From the NCBI GenBank assembly GCA_002784245.1, contig PFKL01000012.1, positions 1 to 25,093 on the forward strand: a DNA stretch of 25,093 bases, in the 5' to 3' direction. The stretch's first letter is position 1, and each line of letters starts with the position of its first letter. This DNA is from Comamonadaceae bacterium CG_4_10_14_3_um_filter_60_75 (lineage in GTDB: Bacteria > Pseudomonadota > Gammaproteobacteria > Burkholderiales > Burkholderiaceae_C). The notes beneath the pieces were generated by a model. That model was not told the DNA's origin. It saw only the letters and a list, made by a program, of their open reading frames with translations, and did not search any database. Positions 7,960 to 15,359 of this stretch are shown here, piece by piece. The translations under genes and the position numbers were made by a program.

Positions 7960-8054
7960 TATAGCTCAAGTTTCAATTGCGTGACAACGATCTAATAGCG
8001 GCTCTTTCAAAGAGTAAAGCTTCTCATTGACACTATTGCGAGCAAAGGACAGAA

Positions 8055-8849
8055 ATGGCTACCTGGTTAACTTACAGCATGGCTGCGCTGGTTGTGGTGC
8101 TTGCCGGCACCGCCCTGTTTTTCTTCACCATGACGCGCGGTGCGCTGCTGATGCGCGGCGCCATGGGCCGCTTGCAGCACGAGGCGGCGCATGTTTACCC
8201 CATTTATTCCAACATGCGTCTGATCCGTTTGGTGGATTACCAGCCGATCATCGCCGCCATTTTGTTGTTTCAGTACAGCCGCCTGGTGTCGCTCATCACG
8301 CATGGCATCAACCACATGGACTTGCGCGGCAAGCAGGCGCTGATTACCTCTTGCGCCTTTGGCAACGTGATGCCGCGGGTGGTCAAGGCTGCGCTGGATT
8401 CCGGTGCGACCCAGGTGGTGGTGGCCGACATCATTCAGAACGAGTTGGATCATTCCAAGCGAAAGCTGGGCGACTATGCCGACAAGATGGTTTATGTGCA
8501 AGACAACGCCATTGGCATGAAGCAGCCCGATGCCTCGGTCAGCGCCAACATCATGTTCTTCTTGCTGCACGAACTGCCGCACCACCTCAAAGGCGAAGCT
8601 TTGAGAGAAGCCGTCCGGGTGCTGCAACCCGGTGGCAAACTGTTTTTGGGCGAGTTCCACAAACCGCGCCCCTGGGTGCTGCGCGCCCTGAGCTGGACGT
8701 ATTTCAAGGTGTTTGAGCCCTACGGACTGGCGCTGTGGAACACGCACGACCCGGTCGATATGCTCGAGGCCATGCCCGGCATCACCTGCGAACGCCATGT
8801 GGTGTTCTTTGGCAATTTTCAGGTGGTCATCGCCACCAAGGCCGACTGA
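8055..8849 (+). CDS. RquA-like methyltransferase-fold protein (candidate rhodoquinone biosynthesis)
   Basis: A 264-aa protein with one N-terminal membrane segment (residues 5-27) and a class I methyltransferase-like domain. Motif I is not the usual glycine-rich loop but SCAFGNVMPR, close to the altered CxxGDxxPR pattern I recall for RquA. Later segments also fit: ADIIQNELDHSKRKL, FFLLHELP, AVRVLQPGGKLFLGEFHKP and FEPYGLALW. RquA converts ubiquinone to rhodoquinone, the low-potential quinone used in fumarate respiration; Rhodoferax fermentans is reported to contain rhodoquinone. The ATG has a clear AAAGGA ribosome-binding site. The gene converges on priA with 12 bases between stops. The N-terminal membrane helix is unusual. 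The alternative is an unassigned membrane-linked methyltransferase. Confidence 0.6.
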   Translation: MATWLTYSMAALVVVLAGTALFFFTMTRGALLMRGAMGRLQHEAAHVYPIYSNMRLIRLVDYQPIIAAILLFQYSRLVSLITHGINHMDLRGKQALITSCAFGNVMPRVVKAALDSGATQVVVADIIQNELDHSKRKLGDYADKMVYVQDNAIGMKQPDASVSANIMFFLLHELPHHLKGEALREAVRVLQPGGKLFLGEFHKPRPWVLRALSWTYFKVFEPYGLALWNTHDPVDMLEAMPGITCERHVVFFGNFQVVIATKAD

Positions 8850-8861
8850 CCCCCAACCAGG

Positions 8862-10988
8862 TTAAATCAGCAGCGGATCGACATCGACCGCCCAGCGCAG
8901 CAGGCCTTTGCATTCAGGCCGGGCTCGCTGGCTTTGCAGCGTGGCTTGCCAGGCGCTTAAAAAACGTTGCAGCGCCGTCCGCGACGCGCTCTCGATCAGC
9001 ATTTGCGCGCGTTCCACGTTGGCCACACGCTGGATGCTCATCGGCACCGCCGGGTAGAGCGTGATGTGCGGCAGCAGTTGCGCGGCGTCCGGCAAATCCA
9101 CACTGGCTTGACTGGCCAAATTCAAAAACGCCTGCGCCGTCTCCTGCGTGCGCGCTTCGGCGCGCACCAGCGCCTGAAAACTGAACGGAGGCATGGCGGC
9201 CTGCTCGCGCTCGACCAGTTGCGATTGCGCAAAGGCCGGGTAGTCATTGCGCTTGAGTGCTTCAAACAGCGGGTGCGTCGGGTGAAAGGTCTGGACCCAC
9301 ATCTCGCTGCGGCTGGTGTTGCTGGCGTCGCGCCCGGCCCGGCCTGCCGCCTGCATCAGCAGGCCAAAGAGTCGCTCGGGGGCGCGGAAATCGCTGGAAA
9401 ACAGCGCACCGTCGGGGTTGATGGCTGCCACCAGCGTGATACGGCGAAAGTCGTGCCCTTTGGCAATCATTTGGGTGCCCACCAGCACGTCGACGTCGCC
9501 CGCGTGCACCTGTGCCAGTTGCGATGCCAGTGCGCCCTTCAGGCGGGTGGTATCGGCGTCAATGCGGGCAATGCGCACGGCGCTGCCGTCGGAGCGGGTG
9601 ATGCCGGTCAGCAGCAGGGTCAGTTGTTCCTCGAGCCGTTCGGTGCCACGGCCCAGGCCGGTGATGTCGACGTTGCCACAGTCGGGGCAGGCGCGCGGCA
9701 CTGGTTCGGCAAAACCGCAGTGGTGGCAGCGCAGCGTGCGGTCGATCTTGTGAAAGACGCGGTAGGCGCTGCAATGCGGACAGGTGCTTTTCCAGTCGCA
9801 GTCGTTGCAGGTGAGCACCGGCGCGTAGCCGCGGCGGTTCAGAAACACCATGCTTTGCTCGCCCGCCGCAATGCGCTGGGCAATCGCCGCCAGCAGTGGG
9901 GGTGAAATGACGCAGCCCTTGGGCTGGTGGTTCATGTCAACGCGGCGCACCAGCGGCAGCGCCGCGTTGACCCCTACCCGGCTGGGCATCTCCAGCCGCA
10001 AGTAGCGCCCGCCCTCCGCGGCGGCCCGGCTGTGGTGCCAGCTCTCCAGCGACGGCGTGGCCGAGCCCAGCAACACCTTGGCGCCATCGAGCCGACCGCG
10101 GTAAACCGCCAGGTCGCGCGCTGAGTAACGCGCGCCTTCGTGGCTTTTGTAGCTGGGGTCGTGTTCTTCGTCGACGGCGATGAGCTTTAGGTGCGGCAGC
10201 GACGCAAACACCGCCATGCGCGTGCCCAGCACAATGCGCGCCGCGCCGCTGTGCGCTGCCAACCAGCTTTTGAGGCGCTGCGCGGGTGTCATGCCACTGT
10301 GCAACGACACCACCGATGCGTCGCCGTAGCGCGGGCAAAAATGTGCCTTGAAGCGTTCCTCCAGTTGCGGCGTCAGGTTGATCTCGGGCACCATGATCAG
10401 CGCTTGCGCGTCGGGTGACGCCGCCAGTGTGTCGGCGGTGCAGCGCATGTAGACCTCGGTCTTGCCGCTGCCGGTGGCACCAAACAACAGGAATGGCCCG
10501 GGATGGGCATGAAACTGATTGATAGCCCTTGCCTGTTCTGCGGTAAGTGCTATTAAATCAGGCGTAACCAGAGACTTTGGCAAAGAGGTATTTTCGGGCG
10601 GAGCTGGCTTTTTGAGTCGCTTGGCGAGTTGCAGGCCACTCAGGTCGCGCAATTGCGGTGGCAGGGCGGCCAGCGCCACTTCGCCGGCACCGCGTTGGTA
10701 GTAATTGGCAGCAAAGTTGATCAGGGCGCGCCAGGACGCCGACAGCGCTGGCAGGGCCTGGAGCGCCTCGGCAATCGGGCGCAGCTTGGCCGGGTCAAAA
10801 GGCGCAGTGCGGGGGGGCGTTGCTGATTCAGTGACCTCGTCCCAGACCACGCCCAGCAGCTCGCGTTGTCCCAAGGGCACGCGTACCAACGTACCGGGCG
10901 CCAGGGGTTCGTCGCTCAAATAGGTCAGTGCGCTGGCCACCTGGCTGTACATGGGCGTGTGAACCAGGACCGAAATCGGAGTAGTCAT
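8862..10988 (-). CDS. priA: Primosomal protein N' (replication restart helicase PriA)
   Basis: A 708-aa helicase that reloads the replisome at stalled forks. Visible features are the N-terminal DNA-binding region (residues 1-115), Walker A GATGSGKT (170-177), DEEH box (273-276), GSATPS (309-314) and eight cysteines in pairs between 394 and 437 (CNDC, CPHC, CHHC, CPDC) forming the two zinc sites. QxxGRAGR-type motif VI (MQAAGRAGRD) follows. Residues about 143-158 (PDLIALTAEQARAINQ) are encoded by an AT-richer patch at about 10515-10563 that may derive from a dispersed repeat. The gene lies downstream of hemE on the same strand. Confidence 0.95.
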   Translation of the reverse strand: MTTPISVLVHTPMYSQVASALTYLSDEPLAPGTLVRVPLGQRELLGVVWDEVTESATPPRTAPFDPAKLRPIAEALQALPALSASWRALINFAANYYQRGAGEVALAALPPQLRDLSGLQLAKRLKKPAPPENTSLPKSLVTPDLIALTAEQARAINQFHAHPGPFLLFGATGSGKTEVYMRCTADTLAASPDAQALIMVPEINLTPQLEERFKAHFCPRYGDASVVSLHSGMTPAQRLKSWLAAHSGAARIVLGTRMAVFASLPHLKLIAVDEEHDPSYKSHEGARYSARDLAVYRGRLDGAKVLLGSATPSLESWHHSRAAAEGGRYLRLEMPSRVGVNAALPLVRRVDMNHQPKGCVISPPLLAAIAQRIAAGEQSMVFLNRRGYAPVLTCNDCDWKSTCPHCSAYRVFHKIDRTLRCHHCGFAEPVPRACPDCGNVDITGLGRGTERLEEQLTLLLTGITRSDGSAVRIARIDADTTRLKGALASQLAQVHAGDVDVLVGTQMIAKGHDFRRITLVAAINPDGALFSSDFRAPERLFGLLMQAAGRAGRDASNTSRSEMWVQTFHPTHPLFEALKRNDYPAFAQSQLVEREQAAMPPFSFQALVRAEARTQETAQAFLNLASQASVDLPDAAQLLPHITLYPAVPMSIQRVANVERAQMLIESASRTALQRFLSAWQATLQSQRARPECKGLLRWAVDVDPLLI

Positions 10989-11083
10989 GCGGGATGCAAG
11001 TTGCCGAGCTTAGTTCAAGTCAACTTGTGAAACGAGCGTTAAGTTATTGATTTTTTTGGTTTTTGCAAGTCGTCCAACGTTGC

Positions 11084-11092
11084 TGTGGATAA
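11084..11092 (-). promoter_or_regulatory. DnaA-box consensus sequence
   Basis: TGTGGATAA on the plus strand is the reverse complement of the perfect DnaA box TTATCCACA. It lies in the AT-rich gap between hemE and priA. A single 9-mer can occur by chance in 25 kb, so the site is suggestive only. Confidence 0.35.
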
Positions 11093-11123
11093 CTTTGTTG
11101 ATAGCTCGTCGATAGATCGCGCC

Positions 11124-11144
11124 AAGCCTTGTAAATCAAGGCTT
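11124..11144. repeat. Hairpin-forming dispersed repeat (core CCTTGTAAATCAAG)
   Basis: AAGCCTTG at 11124-11131 pairs perfectly with CAAGGCTT at 11137-11144 around the loop TAAAT. The 14-base core at 11127-11140 is identical to 21000-21013 inside aroE. It resembles the longer repeat at 18308-18331. Confidence 0.6.
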
Positions 11145-11269
11145 TCGTTACATTGCCTAAATTTGATGCAAATATAAAAGATATTAAAAATCAACAAGTT
11201 GCAATCGCTACGGGTTTGATAGCTACTGTTTGGCAATGAGGCCGGTGCAATTCACCATCACCCCATTTT

Positions 11270-11278
11270 TGTGCATAA
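11270..11278 (-). promoter_or_regulatory. Second DnaA-box-like sequence
   Basis: TGTGCATAA is the reverse complement of TTATGCACA, which fits the relaxed DnaA pattern TTWTNCACA. It lies 178 bases from the perfect box and in the same orientation. Confidence 0.25.
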
Positions 11279-11346
11279 GTAACAAAAAGATTTGTCTTTT
11301 GACTTGCAAAAAAGGCAAAAAAAGTGTTAGACCACTGTTGTGTTGA

Positions 11347-12450
11347 TCAGCACGCGCCGCGCATCGCGCGCGAATGGGTGTGTACCGCTTCGACCAGCGC
11401 CGCGACGTGTTCGACCGGGGTGTGCTGGCTGATACCGTGGCCCAGGTTGAAGATGTGCGTCGGACCGGTGCCTGTGCCGGAGTACGGTGTACCAAAGGCG
11501 TTGAGCGTCTTGACGACTTCGGCCTCGATACTTGCCGGGGGGGCAAACAGCACGTTCGGGTCGAGGTTGCCTTGCAAGGCCTTGCTGCCACCGACAATGG
11601 CGCGCGCTTTGGCCAGGTTGACCGTCCAGTCCACGCCCAGCACGTTGCAGTCCAGCGCTTCCATCTCGTCAAGCCACAGACCACCGCCTTTGGTAAACAG
11701 GATGCTGGGAATGGTGGCGCCGTTCCAGGTTTTGTGCAATTGCTTGAGCACCTGGCGGCTGTAAGCGAGGCTGAATTCCTGGAACGCGCCGTCGGCCAGC
11801 ACGCCACCCCAGCTGTCAAACACCATCACTGCCTGCGCACCGGCTTCAATTTGCGTGTTGAGGTACTGCGCCACGGCGTCGGCATTGATTTGCAAAATGC
11901 GGTGCAGCAGGTCGGGGCGGCTGTAGAGCATGGTCTTGACCAGTCGGTATTCGTCGGAGCTGCCGCCTTCGACCATGTAGCACGCCAGCGTCCAGGGGCT
12001 GCCGCTAAAACCAATCAACGGTACCCGGCCGTTGAGCGCTTTGCGGATCGAGGTGACGGCGTCAAACACGTAGCGTAGCTTGGCCATGTCGGGTACCGCC
12101 AGTTGGGCGACCGTAGCCTCGTCGCGCACGGCGGTGGCGAATTTGGGGCCTTCGCCCTCGGCAAACGACAGACCCAGGCCCATGGCATCGGGCACCGTCA
12201 GGATGTCGCTGAACAAAATGGCCGCATCAATCGGAAAACGCTCAGTGGGCTGGATCGTGACTTCGGTGGCGTAGTCGACGTTGGTGGCCAGGCCCATGAA
12301 GCTGCCCGCCTTGGCGCGGGTGGCCCGATATTCGGGCAAAAAGCGACCGGCCTGGCGCATCATCCAGATCGGGGTGTAGTCGGTGGCTTGGCGCAGGCAG
12401 GCGCGCAGGAAAGTGTCGTTTTGCAGCGGGGCAAAGGAAGATGTGGTCAT
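11347..12450 (-). CDS. hemE: Uroporphyrinogen decarboxylase
   Basis: A 367-aa cytosolic enzyme that removes four carboxyl groups from uroporphyrinogen III to give coproporphyrinogen III in heme synthesis. The N-terminal signature PIWMMRQAGRFLPEYR (residues 27-42) is diagnostic. SFAEGEGPKF and GFSGSPWTLACYMVEGG in the middle, and the C-terminal NLGHGI segment (residues 341-346), complete the family pattern. Length is normal. No clear Shine-Dalgarno sequence precedes the ATG. It sits downstream of the cytochrome operon after 139 bases and upstream of priA. Heme supply next to a c-type cytochrome operon is convenient, but I see no evidence that they are co-regulated. Confidence 0.96.
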   Translation of the reverse strand: MTTSSFAPLQNDTFLRACLRQATDYTPIWMMRQAGRFLPEYRATRAKAGSFMGLATNVDYATEVTIQPTERFPIDAAILFSDILTVPDAMGLGLSFAEGEGPKFATAVRDEATVAQLAVPDMAKLRYVFDAVTSIRKALNGRVPLIGFSGSPWTLACYMVEGGSSDEYRLVKTMLYSRPDLLHRILQINADAVAQYLNTQIEAGAQAVMVFDSWGGVLADGAFQEFSLAYSRQVLKQLHKTWNGATIPSILFTKGGGLWLDEMEALDCNVLGVDWTVNLAKARAIVGGSKALQGNLDPNVLFAPPASIEAEVVKTLNAFGTPYSGTGTGPTHIFNLGHGISQHTPVEHVAALVEAVHTHSRAMRGAC

Positions 12451-12589
12451 GGCAGGGCGAAAAAATAAGGTAAGCCCGGATTATCGCCACTTGGCTTGCC
12501 TTGCCACGGAGTTGCATCAAGCTTTCGTCACTTTGCCGGGGTGCCGCAGCGCCGAACGATCACGGGCTCGCAAGCGCAGTTCCAAGCCC

Positions 12590-13792
12590 CTATTGCGACG
12601 CTGCGCCTTGGGCCGGTGTTGCCAAACTTGCTGCCGGCTTTGGTGCCGCCGGGATGTGCATCGCCGCGTCTTCAAACCAGCCGTCGTCGGCATCACTATG
12701 GCAGGCGGCGCAGTTGTTTTTGCTCTTGATCAGCGGGTTGGCCCAGTCAGAGGCGGCGATTTCACGGTGCTTGTTGATCCAGTACGGCGTTTCGGTAATG
12801 CGCAGTGGCGTGGCATCTTTCGGGATCGATTGCTCGATTTTGAATGCGGCTTCTACTGCGTGCTTTTCTGCGGCGTTGTCGACCATGAATTTCAGGAGGG
12901 CTGCGGTGGTGGCCGCGTCAAAACCGAGGTCGGTGCCGAAGTGTTGCCCTTGTTCGGCCATCATTTTTTGCCACGACCGCGCCGGCAACAGCGCCGGATA
13001 AAAGACCGCATGGCAGGCCCCGCATTCATCGCGCCACTGTTTGTCGTCTGGCAGTTGCTTGCCAACAAATTTGACGTGGGGTTCTTCGCCAATGCCGCTT
13101 TCGAGCTTGACGTGCCAGGCTTGGTCGTCGATCTGCTTGTCAATTGCGTAATAAAACCACCAGCCGCCAAAGCCTGCCATGGCCAGCAGCAGCAACACGG
13201 CGACGGTGATCTGTGGTTGCGCCACGGGGGTGCCGACCGCGGCCTGCTTGAAGCCGGTCACCATCGCGCGCGCCAGGTTTTCCTTGTGCAGTACGCTTTC
13301 CACCACGACACCGGTGATGTGACCAAACACCACCAGCAGCATCAGCGTGGCACCCAGGTCGTGCACCTGCTTGATGACCTGAACCTGGGCAAAGGTAAAC
13401 CAGCCCGCAGCAATGCCTTGTTGTTCGTCACCACCGAGTGTGATGATGCCACTCAGTCCCACAATGGCAGCCAGCATCAGCAAAATATAGATGGCCACGC
13501 TGCCGGTCGGGTTGTGTCCGACATGACGTGGCGCGTGGCCGGTCGCTACCTGTTTGAGGTAATCGAGTGCCTCTTTGGGGCCAAACCAGAAGCTGGCAAA
13601 GCGTGAAAAATGCGACCCGGCAAAGCCCCAGATCAGGCGGAACACCACCAGCCCCAGGATCAGGTACCCCAGAAATACGTGAATCGAGCGCCAGCGGTCG
13701 CCCTCACTGGTGAGCCAGGCCAGCGCAAAACTGCTCGCCAGCGTCCAGTGAAACAAGCGGGTGGGCAGATCCCAGATCAGGGTGCGTTGCAT
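12590..13792 (-). CDS. Cytochrome b561-type membrane protein fused to a diheme cytochrome c domain
   Basis: A 400-aa protein in two parts. Residues 1-215 form a four-to-five-helix b-type cytochrome (LPTRLFHW near 9-16), with His15, His38, His144 and His158 as likely heme b ligands. Residues about 225-380 are a periplasmic DHC-like domain with two heme c sites, CGACH (257-261) and CAACH (361-365), and the conserved late segment WFEDAAMHIP. The ATG at 13792 is chosen over an in-frame TTG at 13840: it has GAGG upstream and starts at the family's normal N-terminus. In SHP-type clusters the b-type cytochrome links the quinone pool to periplasmic cytochromes. It is the last gene of the four-gene operon. 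Direction of electron flow is not visible. Confidence 0.88.
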   Translation of the reverse strand: MQRTLIWDLPTRLFHWTLASSFALAWLTSEGDRWRSIHVFLGYLILGLVVFRLIWGFAGSHFSRFASFWFGPKEALDYLKQVATGHAPRHVGHNPTGSVAIYILLMLAAIVGLSGIITLGGDEQQGIAAGWFTFAQVQVIKQVHDLGATLMLLVVFGHITGVVVESVLHKENLARAMVTGFKQAAVGTPVAQPQITVAVLLLLAMAGFGGWWFYYAIDKQIDDQAWHVKLESGIGEEPHVKFVGKQLPDDKQWRDECGACHAVFYPALLPARSWQKMMAEQGQHFGTDLGFDAATTAALLKFMVDNAAEKHAVEAAFKIEQSIPKDATPLRITETPYWINKHREIAASDWANPLIKSKNNCAACHSDADDGWFEDAAMHIPAAPKPAASLATPAQGAASQ

Positions 13793-13842
13793 GGCGAAAC
13801 CTCGAACGAAAAAACGGTGAATTGCAGCGGATACAGCCAAAC

Positions 13843-14328
13843 CTATTTGGGAATGCGGATGTTGCGCTCGTTGAAGTCGCCTTTTTCAGCACCGGTATGG
13901 CAGGCGTTGCAGTTACCGGGGCTCTTCACGGAAGCGCGTTTCCAGACCTCAGGGGCGATCTCGCCTTTGTTGAAGTGTTTGGCCTTGAACCACTCGCCGT
14001 CGGTAATGCGCAGCGGCGCAGCACTTGATGTCCAGCGGTTGGACGGGTACTTGGTCAGGTAGTTGGTGATCTCCCGGGCATCAGTGGCTGGCAGCGACGC
14101 ATCGGTGCCAAAGTGTTTGTCCAGACCGGCCATGACCTTCTTCCAGGATGCGGCAGGCAGCAGCCCCGGCGGGTAAGCCATGTGGCAACCTGCGCACTCG
14201 GCTTGCCATTTGGCGTTGACTTCCGAGGGCATCACCGGTTTACCGCGGTCTTCGCCGTTGTATTTGGCTTGCGCCGTCAAAGCGGTGGCGACCAGCATGG
14301 CCAGCAGCAGGGGGCGAATGAATTTCAT
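13843..14328 (-). CDS. Periplasmic diheme cytochrome c (DHC family), copy 2
   Basis: A 161-aa exported protein: a signal peptide with likely cleavage after AQA (about residue 21), then two heme c attachment sites, CAGCH (45-49) and CNACH (140-144). The ends RASVKS and KGDFNERNIRIP are shared nearly word for word with the other stand-alone diheme gene at 14766-15221, so the two are paralogues. DHC proteins are known as electron donors to SHP in Rhodobacter and Shewanella clusters. It lies 11 bases after the SHP gene and about 50 bases before the b561 fusion, in one operon. Confidence 0.9.
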   Translation of the reverse strand: MKFIRPLLLAMLVATALTAQAKYNGEDRGKPVMPSEVNAKWQAECAGCHMAYPPGLLPAASWKKVMAGLDKHFGTDASLPATDAREITNYLTKYPSNRWTSSAAPLRITDGEWFKAKHFNKGEIAPEVWKRASVKSPGNCNACHTGAEKGDFNERNIRIPK

Positions 14329-14339
14329 GATCGTGCGCC

Positions 14340-14729
14340 TTATTTGACAGACAGCACGTAGGTCATGAAGTCGCCTTTTTCCTGCGTCGTACAGGCGCGA
14401 CCCAGCGCGTCGTTGCAGTTACGCTTGAACCATTTTTCAACATTGGCGGCGTCGGTGAAACGCTTGGCATTCACACTGGGGGCCAGCGGTTCGATGGTTT
14501 TGTTGGTCTTGGCATGTTTGCCAACGTTCTTGGGCGAATCGGTGTGGCAAGACGCGCACGACAGCTGGTTCGGACCAACGGTTTTGTAAAGCTTTTCGCC
14601 AGCAGCAACGGTGAATGTGCCCTTGATCTCGGCCTTGTAGCCGTCAAGAATGGGGTTGGCAGCCGCAGCCAGGGGCAGGGCAATAGCCAGCGAAGTCAAA
14701 ACGGCGGCAGTGTGGAGGGTGAATTTCAT
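14340..14729 (-). CDS. SHP-type monoheme cytochrome c (DUF1924, oxygen-binding heme protein family)
   Basis: A 129-aa periplasmic protein with a signal peptide (cleavage near residue 23) and a single heme site CASCH (58-62). The C-terminal half has RNCNDALGRAC: Asn104 followed by Cys105, with a second Cys at 113. In Rhodobacter sphaeroides SHP the distal heme ligand is an Asn next to a disulfide-forming Cys, and this Asn leaves on reduction so that O2 or other small ligands can bind. The same residues are present here. AAAGGA precedes the ATG. It sits between two diheme cytochrome genes. The biological role of SHP is not settled, so I claim only family and likely ligand binding. Confidence 0.87.
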   Translation of the reverse strand: MKFTLHTAAVLTSLAIALPLAAAANPILDGYKAEIKGTFTVAAGEKLYKTVGPNQLSCASCHTDSPKNVGKHAKTNKTIEPLAPSVNAKRFTDAANVEKWFKRNCNDALGRACTTQEKGDFMTYVLSVK

Positions 14730-14765
14730 GGTGAGTCCTTTGGGAGTAAGTGAAGCCGGGGTGAA

Positions 14766-15221
14766 TTAGCGCGGAATGCGAATATTGTGCTCGTTGAAAT
14801 CGCCTTTGTCGGCGTTGACGTGGCAGGCCTGGCAGTTGGAGCGACTCTTGACCGATGCCCGTTGCCAGACGTTGGCCTTGACGTGGTTGGTGCCGTGTTT
14901 GCGGGTGAACCAGAACGCCTGCGTGATGCGGTTGTTGGGCGGGGCTTCGCCCACGTCCAGCGCGACAGTGTTGAGCCAGTCGGCAATTTCCTTGGTGTCG
15001 GCAGCAGGCAGCGAGGCATCGGTGCCGTAGTGCTTGTCCAGCGACGCCATCACCTGTTGCCACGATGACTTGGGCAAAAAGTTGGGGCGGTAGACAATAT
15101 GGCAGGACGAGCATTCAGTTTCCATCTTGGGCAGCAACGGCGTGATGCCTTTGCCGTCCGCCCAAGCGGTCAGGGTTGAAAAGCCAATCAGAGCAGTGGT
15201 GAGGACGGTGGACAAGCGCAT
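14766..15221 (-). CDS. Periplasmic diheme cytochrome c (DHC family), copy 1
   Basis: A 151-aa exported protein and first gene of the cytochrome operon. It has a signal peptide ending near TAWA (residue 21), heme sites CSSCH (37-41) and CQACH (130-134), and the family ending KGDFNEHNIRIP. Between the heme sites lie DKHYGTDASLP and IADWLN, matched in copy 2. An AGGAG ribosome-binding site lies 6 bases upstream of the ATG. The expected role is electron transfer between the membrane b561 cytochrome and SHP in the periplasm. Why two stand-alone diheme proteins are kept is unknown; they may serve different partners. Confidence 0.9.
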   Translation of the reverse strand: MRLSTVLTTALIGFSTLTAWADGKGITPLLPKMETECSSCHIVYRPNFLPKSSWQQVMASLDKHYGTDASLPAADTKEIADWLNTVALDVGEAPPNNRITQAFWFTRKHGTNHVKANVWQRASVKSRSNCQACHVNADKGDFNEHNIRIPR

Positions 15222-15275
15222 GGGTGATCTCCTGTTGATGGAGAAGTAGCTTAATGAGCCAATCTTAAGACGCGC

Positions 15276-15304
15276 TTAGCGCACGACCACTGCCTTTGCG
15301 CTAA
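15276..15304. repeat. Inverted repeat between dsbD and the cytochrome operon
   Basis: TTAGCGCA (15276-15283) pairs perfectly with TGCGCTAA (15297-15304) across 13 bases. It lies downstream of the dsbD stop and about 55-83 bases upstream of the first diheme gene. No T-run follows, so it is more likely a regulatory palindrome than a classical terminator. Confidence 0.45.
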
Positions 15305-15309
15305 ATCAA
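15296..15309. promoter_or_regulatory. FNR/Anr-like site upstream of the cytochrome operon
   Basis: TTGCGCTAAATCAA fits the FNR pattern TTGATNNNNATCAA at 8 of 10 fixed positions: the right half is perfect and the left half is degenerate. It lies 75 bases upstream of the first diheme gene, a plausible activator distance, and overlaps one arm of the inverted repeat. Oxygen control would fit a heme protein operon, but the match is imperfect. Confidence 0.3.
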
Positions 15310-15359
15310 ACCCGTTGCAGAAAAATGCCCGCCAGGCTGTGCACGCCTTGGGGATGCGC

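Larger units (their letters stand above)
10989..11346. other. AT-rich intergenic region between hemE and priA with DnaA-box-like sites
   Basis: This 358-base stretch is much AT-richer than the genes around it. It holds two sequences fitting the DnaA-box pattern, T-runs at 11050-11066, a 7-bp inverted repeat (CAAGTTG 10997-11003 with CAACTTG 11021-11027), a dispersed-repeat hairpin (11124-11144) and an A-rich stretch near the hemE stop. A 65-codon minus-strand frame here has no convincing start signal or protein-like composition, so I do not call it a gene. Confidence 0.5.

Noticed and set aside
11039..11236. 65-codon minus-strand frame in the hemE-priA gap
   Set aside because: It spans repeats and AT-rich regulatory-looking DNA, has no ribosome-binding site and resembles no protein.
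12383..13606. 407-codon plus-strand frame opposite hemE and the b561 cytochrome
   Set aside because: It crosses the intergenic gap antisense to two certain genes and its composition (many His, Arg and Gln) is that of a mirrored GC-rich frame.
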